A stretch of 64,000 nucleotides of DNA from Bin80 sp026709335 (GTDB lineage Bacteria > Bacteroidota > Rhodothermia > Rhodothermales > Bin80), in NCBI GenBank assembly GCA_965200825.1, contig OZ241385.1:310001-374000 (forward strand), given 5' to 3'. A program made the translations under genes and the position numbers. The notes below the pieces were generated by a model, which saw only the letters and a list, made by a program, of their open reading frames with translations, had not been told where the DNA came from and did not search any database. How positions within the stretch are numbered: position 1 is the first letter of the stretch; every line of letters starts with the position of its first letter. Below, one piece after another: positions 36,627 through 44,892 of the stretch.

Positions 36627-38228
36627 TCAAGTTTTTTTCAAGTGTGTAAGTGCGGCGACGATTTCGTCAATCAAATCTCCTGCAATCATTGTGGCCGGAT
36701 GAGCTGTATCAGCATACAGATCGGCAGCTAAACCTCCAATGTGAGCAGCGTATATGGAAGCTGTTGAAGGAGTACATCCCTGCGCAACCATGCTCCCACA
36801 TAAACCTGCAAGCACATCTCCTGTACCTGCTGTTGCTAAGGCAGCGTTTCCTCTGCCACACACGACAACGTTACTTTGGGCATCAGATATAATCGTTGGA
36901 GATCCCTTGAGTACAAGCGTGCAGTTCCATTTGGATGACCAGTGGCGTGCCGAATCGAGCTTGTCAGAATGTTCTAAGTCGCCAACCATACGCTTGAATT
37001 CGCCTGCATGGGGTGTAAGGATCCAGTTTCTCTCCTGCTTTGAAGTAGTATTGAGCAATTCAACTGCGATCGTGAGAGCATCTGCGTCAATCACCATTGG
37101 AATCGTGGATTTCAACAGGATAGAGCGCACAAAATTCTGCGTTCTGAGGTTCTTACCCAGCCCCGGTCCAATAACCAAAGCATCTGCCTTGGTAAGCCAT
37201 GGCTGGAGCGCTTGTAATGCAGCTTCCGCCTCAATTCCACCCTCTGGAGATTGAGCCAAACCGATGGATGGTATTTCAGTCATTGAAGTAGCCAATGTAG
37301 GCTGGATACTTTCTGGAACTGCACAGGCCACATATCCTGCACCGGCACGTGCAGCAGCACGCGCCGCCAAGATAGGAGCTCCAGAAAATTCAGTAGATCC
37401 GCCAATCACCAGAACCATTCCCGCACTGTATTTGTGTGCATGTACATCCCGGGAAGGCAGAGCCGCCGAAATGGCGGTATCTGTCGAAATCCAATGCACA
37501 GGGTAAGAGTCATTGAGGATTGCGGAGAGCGGAAGTCCAATATGGACAAGTTCAACTTGTCCAGAATATTCGGAGCTTTGCCCGAATAGCAACCCAGGCT
37601 TGTATGCACTGAATGTGATTGTAAGGTCAGCATGTACTGCTTTTCCAAAGGGAATTCCCGTATCTGCATGAAGCCCAGAAGGTAGATCGATTGCTACTAC
37701 GGGTGAAGCACTCTCATTGATCTCATCAACCAGATTCGCTACTCTGCCCTGAAGTGGACGGCTCAAGCCGACGCCAAAGAGAGCATCTATATAAAGATCT
37801 GCGGCAGGAGGGGAATTATGTGCATCCTGAATAAGCTCTAGTCGACCTGATGTTTCAAGTGTTTCCAATTTTTGAAGGAAAGCAAAATTTTTTGCTGCAT
37901 CAGGTGTTGAAGGCGGTTTTAGAGGAATAACACATACATGAGCTCCGTGGTTATAAAGGGTACGCGCAACGACATAACCATCCCCGCCGTTATTTCCACT
38001 TCCACAGTATATGACGACCTTCCGTCCACGCATTGGGCCGAATTCCCGCTCAATAATGAATACTGAACTTCTTCCTGCATTTTCCATGAGCGTCATTGAA
38101 GAAAATCCGAATTTCTCAATGGCCAATTGATCAAATTTCTGCTGTACATTACTACACAGCAGTGGGAGGAATCCAGCGTATATGGGATCCGGGTCAGGAG
38201 TGATTCTGTCACGAACTTGAGATTCCAT
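36627..38228 (-). CDS. nnr: Bifunctional NAD(P)H-hydrate epimerase / ADP-dependent dehydratase
   Basis: 533 residues, the usual length of the fused enzyme. The N-terminal YjeF-like epimerase half (about 15-240) shows YCGSGNNGGDGYVVARTL and AIDLPSGLHADTG. The C-terminal kinase-fold dehydratase half (about 260-530) shows HKYSAGMVLVIGGSTEFSGAPILAARAAARAGAGYV, LTPHAGEFKRM, and the ATP/ADP site NAALATAGTGDVLAG. Together they repair hydrated, inactive NADH and NADPH. Cytosolic. The Ig-like lipoprotein gene ends 7 bp upstream, so it may be cotranscribed with it. Confidence 0.95.
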   Translation of the reverse strand: MESQVRDRITPDPDPIYAGFLPLLCSNVQQKFDQLAIEKFGFSSMTLMENAGRSSVFIIEREFGPMRGRKVVIYCGSGNNGGDGYVVARTLYNHGAHVCVIPLKPPSTPDAAKNFAFLQKLETLETSGRLELIQDAHNSPPAADLYIDALFGVGLSRPLQGRVANLVDEINESASPVVAIDLPSGLHADTGIPFGKAVHADLTITFSAYKPGLLFGQSSEYSGQVELVHIGLPLSAILNDSYPVHWISTDTAISAALPSRDVHAHKYSAGMVLVIGGSTEFSGAPILAARAAARAGAGYVACAVPESIQPTLATSMTEIPSIGLAQSPEGGIEAEAALQALQPWLTKADALVIGPGLGKNLRTQNFVRSILLKSTIPMVIDADALTIAVELLNTTSKQERNWILTPHAGEFKRMVGDLEHSDKLDSARHWSSKWNCTLVLKGSPTIISDAQSNVVVCGRGNAALATAGTGDVLAGLCGSMVAQGCTPSTASIYAAHIGGLAADLYADTAHPATMIAGDLIDEIVAALTHLKKT

Positions 38229-38235
38229 CGAGTCT

Positions 38236-39894
38236 TTATTGACGGTCAGTAGGGGAAAATAGTGAAGATGAGGACTCGATTCTGAGTGTATCGGGTAGTT
38301 CAGTATCCCAGCGAGGACGAATTGTCAGTGGTTCGGGAGTCCAGGTAATCGGTTCTGCAGGTTGATATGGATGAATGAATCCACCATCCCATTGATCATT
38401 TTGGTTGCGATCAACAAATGCACGCAAGTGATAACTGTTTTCTGGAAGATCAGTGAAGATAAAGCTCCCCTGGGAGTCAGGTATTTTCGTTGCAAGGAGG
38501 CGCCCATCGGAATCTGTGAGTGCAACCCTGATACTGTCTCCGGACGGAGTGATGTTCCCGCTCAAGCTTCCCAATGATCGAGGTCCAAGTCTTTCGAAAA
38601 ATCGAACATAAGTGCTATCTGGTTGCTGTACGATGATTTGATATACTTGAGCTGGATCATTCAAGCCGGTTAGGGTGTAAGTGGTTCCGTTAGAAGATTG
38701 AATCTCGTAATCCACGGAAGAATCTGTTGAATCTTGGACAATTAACAGGCTATCAAGGATAGATCCTTGAATCGGCTGGTCAAAAACTAGGCCGGGTGAT
38801 TCCCAAGGTGCCAATTGATATGGATTTTCCATATCGTCTGGCAGAAATTTCTGAAACTTTGGCATTTCAAGAGTTTCTTCAAGCCGGCGTCCTGTAAAAT
38901 AGACCGTGTCCATCCGTATGATATTTCCGCTGGAATCTTGTACGGTGAGATCTGGAAGGAGAGTATATGACAGTTCTTGCAGAGATTCTGTCTTTAAGTA
39001 GATCACACGTGGATCTGAAGCTGACTGATAGCTAGAATACACTTTCAGAGGAGAAGCGCCAAGAGAATCTGTAATGGTCCATAACTTGCCACTAAGATCA
39101 GATATGGATATTCCCTCACTGAAGCGGATTTCGATAAGCTGATCTGCAGTCATACGTACTCTTTGAATGGAGGGGCCCAGTGTGTCCACCTTTGTGTATA
39201 CCCAGGTTAGAGATATCTCAATTGTATCAGGAGTTGCCGTGATTGCCGGATCGGGAGGAGAGGCGAACCATTCCTCAGGATCAGCGCTCAGGTTACGATT
39301 CATATCCCGTAAACCGATCACGAAGAAATCCGACTCTCTAACGTGGCTGAATTCAAATCGTCCCTCTGTATCGGTTTGCGTTTGATATGCGGGTGCCTCA
39401 TTGATGGAAGTATGTGCAGGGTAAGCAAAGATCAAAAGGCCGGCAACTGGCAATCCTTGATCGCTGTCAATAACTCGGCCACGCAGGCGTCCTTGATCAA
39501 TCACGGGGCCGGTCGAAAAGGCAAAGGACAAAGGTTGCTTTAATCGCACTCCATGCCAATCACGAAATTCATCATTGAGAGTGACTACATAAGTGGTTGA
39601 ATCTTTCAATGGACTGGGCAGTCGCACAGTGACAGAGCGTCTTCGCCATTTGTATTCTAATCTACCTTGAGGGGCTGGTACGATAGATAGAGCACGTGTG
39701 AAGGATCCCTCATTGACGTACTCAGAAAAGGTCAATTTGATTTCGGTAGGGGATACTTCCACAGATTCATGCGGGGGATCAGTAAATACAATCGTGGGAG
39801 GGAGTTCATCACGAGGGCCACCGGTTGGGGGGCGTGGATCTGCACAGCCACAGATGATCAGAATATTAAAGATTATGATCTTACGAATCAACAC
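38236..39894 (-). CDS. Big_5 (SbsA-type) Ig-like domain lipoprotein
   Basis: 552 residues. Lipoprotein signal (IIIFNILIICGCADP) followed by the PPTGGPRDELPP motif that marks a family of Bacteroidota lipoproteins with an SbsA-like Ig domain (FTDPPHESVEVSPTEIKLTFSEYVN...YVVTLNDEFRDWHG...SFAFSTG, about 35-135). Two carboxypeptidase-regulatory-like or prealbumin-like segments occur (RLRGRVIDSDQGLPVAGLLIFAYP, SGNITPSGDSIRVALTDSDGRLLATKIPDSQGSF). Envelope-located, role unknown. Its start overlaps the end of the upstream hypothetical gene by 14 bp, and nnr follows 7 bp after its stop. Confidence 0.85.
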   Translation of the reverse strand: MLIRKIIIFNILIICGCADPRPPTGGPRDELPPTIVFTDPPHESVEVSPTEIKLTFSEYVNEGSFTRALSIVPAPQGRLEYKWRRRSVTVRLPSPLKDSTTYVVTLNDEFRDWHGVRLKQPLSFAFSTGPVIDQGRLRGRVIDSDQGLPVAGLLIFAYPAHTSINEAPAYQTQTDTEGRFEFSHVRESDFFVIGLRDMNRNLSADPEEWFASPPDPAITATPDTIEISLTWVYTKVDTLGPSIQRVRMTADQLIEIRFSEGISISDLSGKLWTITDSLGASPLKVYSSYQSASDPRVIYLKTESLQELSYTLLPDLTVQDSSGNIIRMDTVYFTGRRLEETLEMPKFQKFLPDDMENPYQLAPWESPGLVFDQPIQGSILDSLLIVQDSTDSSVDYEIQSSNGTTYTLTGLNDPAQVYQIIVQQPDSTYVRFFERLGPRSLGSLSGNITPSGDSIRVALTDSDGRLLATKIPDSQGSFIFTDLPENSYHLRAFVDRNQNDQWDGGFIHPYQPAEPITWTPEPLTIRPRWDTELPDTLRIESSSSLFSPTDRQ

Positions 39895-40504
39895 TATCGT
39901 TCCGCAGATTAAAGAGGAGAAATGCCGCGAGACCAGTCGCAGCAGCTATGATAACTGGCTCTAGGTAGCGGCGGATCCAGCGGTCGGGAGGAAGTTCGGC
40001 CTGTGTTTCAGGGTATGCGATTGACTCCAGATCAAGGACTGAATTCTTTGGTATCTCGTCCGAAAAAGACCGTTCACATATATCCTGAACAATAAGTTCC
40101 CCATGTTTCCCCAACAGGGTATAGTGTAGACTCAAAGTTGCAGAGCGAGAAAGAAAATTACGGTTTATTCGTGTATAGGAAATTACAGATTGAGTCACTT
40201 CCCAAGAAAGGGCAAAGTGTGCATCTTGGGTGCGGAGAGAATCAGACAGGAAAAGATGTTTGCCCTGTTGTTGCCATCGATTGATTAAGGTGCTAATCAC
40301 ATATGGAGGGGTAGAAGAGTGCGAAAGCATCAGAGTATCTGCTTCCGCCGGTACAGATTCAAGACATGCAAGGCCAAGATTTTCGAAGATTTGCATGTTT
40401 GTCTGCAATTCCTGAGCTGATGAAATTACAGGTCCATAACAGAAGAACAGATAACCGGAAAGCAGTATGGTCAGAAAATATCTGCAATGAAATGATCGAA
40501 GCAT
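39881..40504 (-). CDS. Secreted or membrane-anchored hypothetical protein
   Basis: About 207 residues from ATG 40504, chosen because it begins a clear signal peptide (MLRSFHCRYFLTILLSGYLFF...ISSAQE); an in-frame ATG at 40555 would precede it by 17 residues. A C-terminal membrane helix is seen (EPVIIAAATGLAAFLLFNL) with a short tail. The middle (about 30-150) is probably a periplasmic alpha/beta domain (LINRWQQQGKHLFLSDSLRTQDAHFALSWEVTQS). Family not recognised. It overlaps the next gene by 14 bp and likely forms an operon with the Ig-like lipoprotein gene and nnr. Confidence 0.7.
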   Translation of the reverse strand: MLRSFHCRYFLTILLSGYLFFCYGPVISSAQELQTNMQIFENLGLACLESVPAEADTLMLSHSSTPPYVISTLINRWQQQGKHLFLSDSLRTQDAHFALSWEVTQSVISYTRINRNFLSRSATLSLHYTLLGKHGELIVQDICERSFSDEIPKNSVLDLESIAYPETQAELPPDRWIRRYLEPVIIAAATGLAAFLLFNLRNDSVDS

Positions 40505-40671
40505 TCTGAATCCTGTTGATATTGGATCTGTAGATCCCTTCATGGCACGCATCAAGTTATTTAGAACTTGATATTTTCCAGTAAGAGGGCGGACCTAAGC
40601 TGCTGTTTTTGTACTTCTCCCATAGTTGGATCGCGGTTTATTAGTCGAGTGATTTAATAAACTTGGGCAGT

Positions 40672-40833
40672 TTAAGATGGGTTGAGCTGCAGATACATTT
40701 CGCTATTTGATTGTGTTGATGCGGTAACAACTATCTCTACGGCATTACAGAAAGGTTCTAATTCTCTTGTGAATTCAATGACAGCATAATCTCTGAGGGG
40801 CAAATTTTCAGATTCCACTATATGGCTACACAT
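40672..40833 (-). CDS. Possible 53-residue small protein
   Basis: The minus strand downstream of moaB, in the same frame as moaB, stays open after its TAA through an ATG at 40833 to a TAA at 40672. The product MCSHIVESENLPLRDYAVIEF... is protein-like, with alternating strand and helix character. No family recognised. It could be a small gene cotranscribed with moaB or a chance frame. Confidence 0.3.
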   Translation of the reverse strand: MCSHIVESENLPLRDYAVIEFTRELEPFCNAVEIVVTASTQSNSEMYLQLNPS

Positions 40834-40884
40834 AGACAATCGACAGCGTTTGAAATGAACAATCTTCCGGGAGACATGGGGGTG

Positions 40885-41382
40885 TTATTGTTTATATAAT
40901 TCGGTAACCAGATGTCTGGCTTCGGGGAGTATCAATTTTTCCATGGCAAGTTTAGCTCCTTTTGGAGAGCCTGGGAGAGCAAAAATAATCAGGTTGGAGC
41001 ATGTACCGGCAAGAGCTCTTGACATCATACTCCTACTGCCAACCTGTTCCCAGGAAAGTAAGCGAAAGAGTTCTCCAAATCCAGATAATTCTTTATCTAA
41101 TAATGGGCGAACTGCTTCATAGGTTTGATCTCGGGGACTTATACCAGTGCCTCCGCTCAGGCATACTACATCCGCATTCCCGGATTGATCATAGATGGCT
41201 TTCTGAATGCGTTCCGGTTCATCCGGAACGATGAGTTGTGAGATAATTTGATGTCCATTTTCTCGGACAAGTTGAGCCATAACGGGCCCACTTTCATCTG
41301 TAACCGGGGTTCGCGTATCACTGATAGTAATCAGTGAAAATCGGACAACGGAACCCGTTTCGTTATAATTACATGTACTCAT
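40885..41382 (-). CDS. moaB: Molybdenum cofactor biosynthesis protein MoaB/MogA family
   Basis: 165 residues, the normal length. The molybdopterin-binding fold is evident: SLITISDTRTPVTDESGPVM, VVCLSGGTGISPRDQTYEAV (the conserved GGTG loop) and the C-terminal ALPGSPKGAKLAMEKLILPE. Family members adenylylate molybdopterin or have an unclear paralogous role; MogA and MoaB cannot be separated confidently by eye. Cytosolic. The start overlaps the stop of yidD (ATGA), which is unusual functionally but shows coupling. No other moa gene is nearby. Confidence 0.9.
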   Translation of the reverse strand: MSTCNYNETGSVVRFSLITISDTRTPVTDESGPVMAQLVRENGHQIISQLIVPDEPERIQKAIYDQSGNADVVCLSGGTGISPRDQTYEAVRPLLDKELSGFGELFRLLSWEQVGSRSMMSRALAGTCSNLIIFALPGSPKGAKLAMEKLILPEARHLVTELYKQ

Positions 41383-41642
41383 TTGTCATGCTCATTTAAT
41401 TCACCAAACCATCTAGGAGGATCATATCCATACTTTCCCCCCGGATGACACCGTAACACGCGCCATACAGCCAATATAATTCCTTTAATAACCCCATACT
41501 TTTGGATGGCCTCAATTGCATAATTGGAACATGAAGGGGTGTAGCGACATGCATTAGGAAGGTGGGGGGATAGAATCAATTGATAGGCACGTATGGGTAA
41601 TATGAATAATTTTCGCACTATAAATCTGCTTTTTCGTATCAT
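41379..41642 (-). CDS. yidD: Membrane protein insertion efficiency factor YidD
   Basis: 87 residues with the family pattern LFILPIRAYQLILSPHLPNACRYTPSCSNYAIEAIQKYGVIKG and WRVLRCHPGGKYGYDP, including the conserved CRYxPSCSxY. YidD assists YidC-dependent insertion at the inner membrane. Commonly found near rpmH/rnpA/yidC; here it sits instead ahead of moaB with a 4-bp overlap. Confidence 0.95.
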   Translation of the reverse strand: MIRKSRFIVRKLFILPIRAYQLILSPHLPNACRYTPSCSNYAIEAIQKYGVIKGIILAVWRVLRCHPGGKYGYDPPRWFGELNEHDK

Positions 41643-41699
41643 GAGTAGCCAATCCTACATTCTTCGCGTATAAAGGTCCCCATAGGAATTGATTTGATC

Positions 41700-42041
41700 A
41701 TGAGCGAGCTAACGAGCAAAAAAATAAGTGACGTTGCATTTAACAAGGACGGTCTTGTCCCAGCGATAGTTCAGGACAGCGTTACGTATGAGATATTAAT
41801 GTTAGCATACATGAATCAGGATACATTAGATCAGACATTACGAACCGGGATCATGACCTATTGGAGTCGGTCAAGGAAATGCGTATGGGTAAAAGGAGAA
41901 ACGAGCGGACAGTATCAGTTTGTAAAATCTGTAAAGCTAGATTGTGACGGAGATGCATTGTTGTTTATCGTTGATCAACAAGGAGGGGGAGCTTGTCATA
42001 CTGGGGCCAGAACCTGTTTTTTCCGAGAGCTCAGTCGCTGA
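41700..42041 (+). CDS. hisI: Phosphoribosyl-AMP cyclohydrolase
   Basis: 113 residues from ATG 41700 (a TTG at 41694 could add two residues). Third enzyme step of histidine synthesis, opening the purine ring of PR-AMP. Signature sequence: LMLAYMNQDTLDQTL, TYWSRSRKCVWVKGETSGQYQ, DCDGDALLFIVDQQGGGACHTGARTCFF, with the zinc and magnesium ligands (Cys and DxDxD-like) present. HisE is not fused; other his genes are not in the window. Divergent from yidD with a short gap. Confidence 0.95.
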   Translation: MSELTSKKISDVAFNKDGLVPAIVQDSVTYEILMLAYMNQDTLDQTLRTGIMTYWSRSRKCVWVKGETSGQYQFVKSVKLDCDGDALLFIVDQQGGGACHTGARTCFFRELSR

Positions 42042-42193
42042 AGAGGTGTATGGAGGGAATCTCCGACTTATTCACCGAATCCAAGATGAACTGATAGGAG
42101 GTTTCCTAGTGGTGTCAAACAAATGATCCGCTATGCAGGATCCGGAGTGCCGGCCAGACCCTAACGATGTGCGATTTTGGCAATTAGTGCGTT

Positions 42194-42385
42194 CTACTCT
42201 CGCAAGGATCCCTGCTTTAGCTGCAACTTACGAGCTTCCTCGTTTTCCACCTCACGACATACTTTTGCTGCAGCAATTTTCACTGCGGTTTCCTGATCTA
42301 CTCCCAGATTGATCAACCGTTTCGCGTCACGCTCAATGCGTCCTGTCATATCCAGGAATTTTGGATCTTGTTTGATGCTGGACAT
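42194..42385 (-). CDS. Small conserved-looking helical protein
   Basis: 63 residues, mostly helical and highly charged (MSSIKQDPKFLDMTGRIERDAKRLINLGVDQETAVKIAAAKVCREVENEEARKL). No signal peptide or known motif. It starts 80 bp after the NACHT-like gene ends and shares its strand, so cotranscription is possible. Function unknown. Confidence 0.55.
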   Translation of the reverse strand: MSSIKQDPKFLDMTGRIERDAKRLINLGVDQETAVKIAAAKVCREVENEEARKLQLKQGSLRE

Positions 42386-42465
42386 TTTTCAGAGGATTCG
42401 ATGAGGTAATCAACCTGATTTTATAACATTAAGCACAAGATGAAGAAAGTAGCAGAACCAAAAAA

Positions 42466-44715
42466 TCAAGAACTTGGCACGTTCGAAATGAAATGTTTGA
42501 ACGTATTTCCTGATTTTTCCACAAGTTCATCTATCTCAGATAATGGTATTACTAAGCGAAATCGATTACCAGTAGGAACAATTAATTTTATTCTCTGAAG
42601 CTCTGGCAAGATGGTGCTAAAAAAATAGTTGGCTTGTTTACCGATTCTATGACGTGCAGCATTTTTATCTACCGCCGTTGACCGGGCGAACATTCGAATA
42701 AAATTCAGCGCTATTTTCATATCCCTGTCCATTGTGACGGGATATGAACTTTCACGGATTATTTTCTGCTGTGATTTGAGTTTGAATCCGTTATTGATGA
42801 GTACCGCTCTTACTTGATCGGGAGTAAAGAATTTTTGATATTCCTTATCTGAATCGTTTTCGATAGTTACTGAGTCGAAGGAGCAATCCTCAAAAATTGT
42901 TCCATTCAGATTTTTTTTGCCATTCAGTGATAATCCCACAAAGCGACAGTTCAAAAAGGTGCAATTTTGAATTGATTCAGAAAATTCGGTGGGATTGAAA
43001 AGAGAATCCAATACTTTCAGGTTTTTTAATTTTCGTTGTTTTAAGGCATTTGAGGGAAAAATTACGCCTTTGATCAAATGACTATCATTTGTACGTTCTA
43101 CTAATTCCAGCATCAATGCACCACAATTTTCCCGAACGTAGGAAACATCTGCCTGGCCTCGTGTTAACTGATGCAGGTTTTTAATTATCTCCTTTGGTGA
43201 CAGCGTAGATGTTTTTGATTTGGTAAGATAGCGGGCAGTTTCTTTAATCACTGGATCGGGTAGTTGTCTGGCATCAAGGATTAGCTTGGCATTTGAATCA
43301 TCCCTTGAATTCAAGGCACGTGCCAAGGCCTGTCCCAAATAAAATGCTTGAAAATCTTCATGATCAAATCGAATCCGCCTAGCAGAACCTGCGGAATGAT
43401 CAAGGTGCAGAAGTGAATGATCATTGATACGATGGTTGATTTGTCTCAGAATGTTTGGGATCTTATTATTTTCCTCGGAGAAGATCTGAATGACAAGTCG
43501 GACGATATCCGTACCAATCGATTCCACTCCGTTAATCCACATTTCGAAGGCTATGAGTGAGAGCAATTCATGATGTTCATCTTTTGTAAGCAGGGGTTTT
43601 CCTGTGCCTGAGCTATCGATCCACTTTAATGTGACTTCTCGGTCAACAATACTCTCAACAAAGTCGAAAAAATAATCCGTAGGCGACTCCCCTAATCGTC
43701 TTAAAAATTGATCAAGGTCATTTTCCTCTTCGGCTACATCAAGGAGCCTCCGAACAAGGACTGCTCTGGTAAGCACCGGATGCTTATTATTTAGTCTTCC
43801 TGCCACTTTGTGATATAATTTTTCGGGTGATGAGATATTTCGTTTCTCGGCATATCTGAGAAATACTTCCTTACTCCAGCGATCCAGTTCAAATTGGTAA
43901 ATTTCCACATCACGGTGAGAGCGAACAGGATCCAGCAATTTTGCTTGGAATTTCAGAGAAGAGTCAAAATATGCTTTTCGAGCGGCAACAAGAAGTGTTC
44001 CATGAGAAGACAGTTGATTTATCAAGTCACCAATTGCCGAAATAGCTTCACCTGATGTAGTTTCAGCAAGCATTTCTTCGTAGCCATCAAATGCGGGAAT
44101 AATGACTCCCATTTTCACGAGTTCAAGAAATGAATCGTAGTATAGAAACGGGAATCGAAATTTGTTGGAAAGCGATGCAATGACAGCATCATCCAAACGT
44201 AAAAATGGAGCCCCTCCCAAGGGAATTGGGAGAATCAGTGATTGAACTCGTTTTTCCTTGAACGCTTTTGCTTGATCAACAGATATTTTTCCAATCAGTG
44301 AGGTTTTTCCTTCACCTGCGTTGGATGTCAAAAAATATATTGCAGTGGTGCCAACTGGAGGCTTGCTCAGTTGGCATAGAAGCTCCTGTTGTGCATTACG
44401 ATATTCTTGCTCAGTTTGGCTTTTCCACTTCACAATTTTGCCGTTTGGAGATACGTAATGTTCGGGAGGATCAACAGAGCTGATTATTCGATCTGCAAGC
44501 CGATCTAATTTTGCGAGATGCAGAAAAATCCATTTTTCCGCACTCCATTTAGCACCATCCTGTTCAACCTGAATACCATCAGTGGTTTGATTTATTTTTA
44601 CTTCAATCTCTATTCCCCGAATTCCCAGAAGAAGGGTTCCATCACTATCCCATGCCATCTCTGTTTCCTCATCTGCAAAAGTAGTGACAATACGTTTGAA
44701 ATTATCAAATTGCAT
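42466..44715 (-). CDS. NACHT/STAND-like NTPase with pentapeptide-like segment, partner of the NYN gene
   Basis: 749 residues from ATG 44715; a GTG at 44862 is also open but would overlap the end of the NYN gene in another frame, so the internal ATG is preferred. Walker A SNAGEGKTS (131-139), Walker B VIIPAFDGYEEML (204-216, NACHT-like DGxxE), a sensor strand LLVAARKAY (241-249), winged-helix-like linkers, and FDHEDFQAFYLGQALA (450-465), which matches the F-H-x-x-F-Q-E-Y-F-A element of NACHT proteins. Residues about 566-618 have pentapeptide-like cysteine/phenylalanine spacing (CTFLNCRF, GTIFEDCSF). Begins 17 bp after the reconstructed NYN stop, so the two form an operon. NACHT proteins in bacteria often act in phage defence; that role here is inferred. 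Confidence 0.75.
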   Translation of the reverse strand: MQFDNFKRIVTTFADEETEMAWDSDGTLLLGIRGIEIEVKINQTTDGIQVEQDGAKWSAEKWIFLHLAKLDRLADRIISSVDPPEHYVSPNGKIVKWKSQTEQEYRNAQQELLCQLSKPPVGTTAIYFLTSNAGEGKTSLIGKISVDQAKAFKEKRVQSLILPIPLGGAPFLRLDDAVIASLSNKFRFPFLYYDSFLELVKMGVIIPAFDGYEEMLAETTSGEAISAIGDLINQLSSHGTLLVAARKAYFDSSLKFQAKLLDPVRSHRDVEIYQFELDRWSKEVFLRYAEKRNISSPEKLYHKVAGRLNNKHPVLTRAVLVRRLLDVAEEENDLDQFLRRLGESPTDYFFDFVESIVDREVTLKWIDSSGTGKPLLTKDEHHELLSLIAFEMWINGVESIGTDIVRLVIQIFSEENNKIPNILRQINHRINDHSLLHLDHSAGSARRIRFDHEDFQAFYLGQALARALNSRDDSNAKLILDARQLPDPVIKETARYLTKSKTSTLSPKEIIKNLHQLTRGQADVSYVRENCGALMLELVERTNDSHLIKGVIFPSNALKQRKLKNLKVLDSLFNPTEFSESIQNCTFLNCRFVGLSLNGKKNLNGTIFEDCSFDSVTIENDSDKEYQKFFTPDQVRAVLINNGFKLKSQQKIIRESSYPVTMDRDMKIALNFIRMFARSTAVDKNAARHRIGKQANYFFSTILPELQRIKLIVPTGNRFRLVIPLSEIDELVEKSGNTFKHFISNVPSS

Positions 44716-44892
44716 CAGTTGAGATTCTATGCTTAAAGTGTCATAAGCGTGTAATTTTGTGTGGAAAGTTGTTTGTATGGACTCTCTCGTCGATTTGAGG
44801 ATTTTGGAAGTATATGCGTAATCATGGCATTTTGCAACAAAGCATATCGGATACCTGGCCACATATCATCATCACCAGACACTAATACCAGA

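Noticed and set aside
44716..44862. N-terminal extension of the NACHT-like protein from GTG 44862
   Set aside because: It overlaps the reconstructed end of the NYN gene in another frame; the ATG at 44715 follows the NYN stop neatly.
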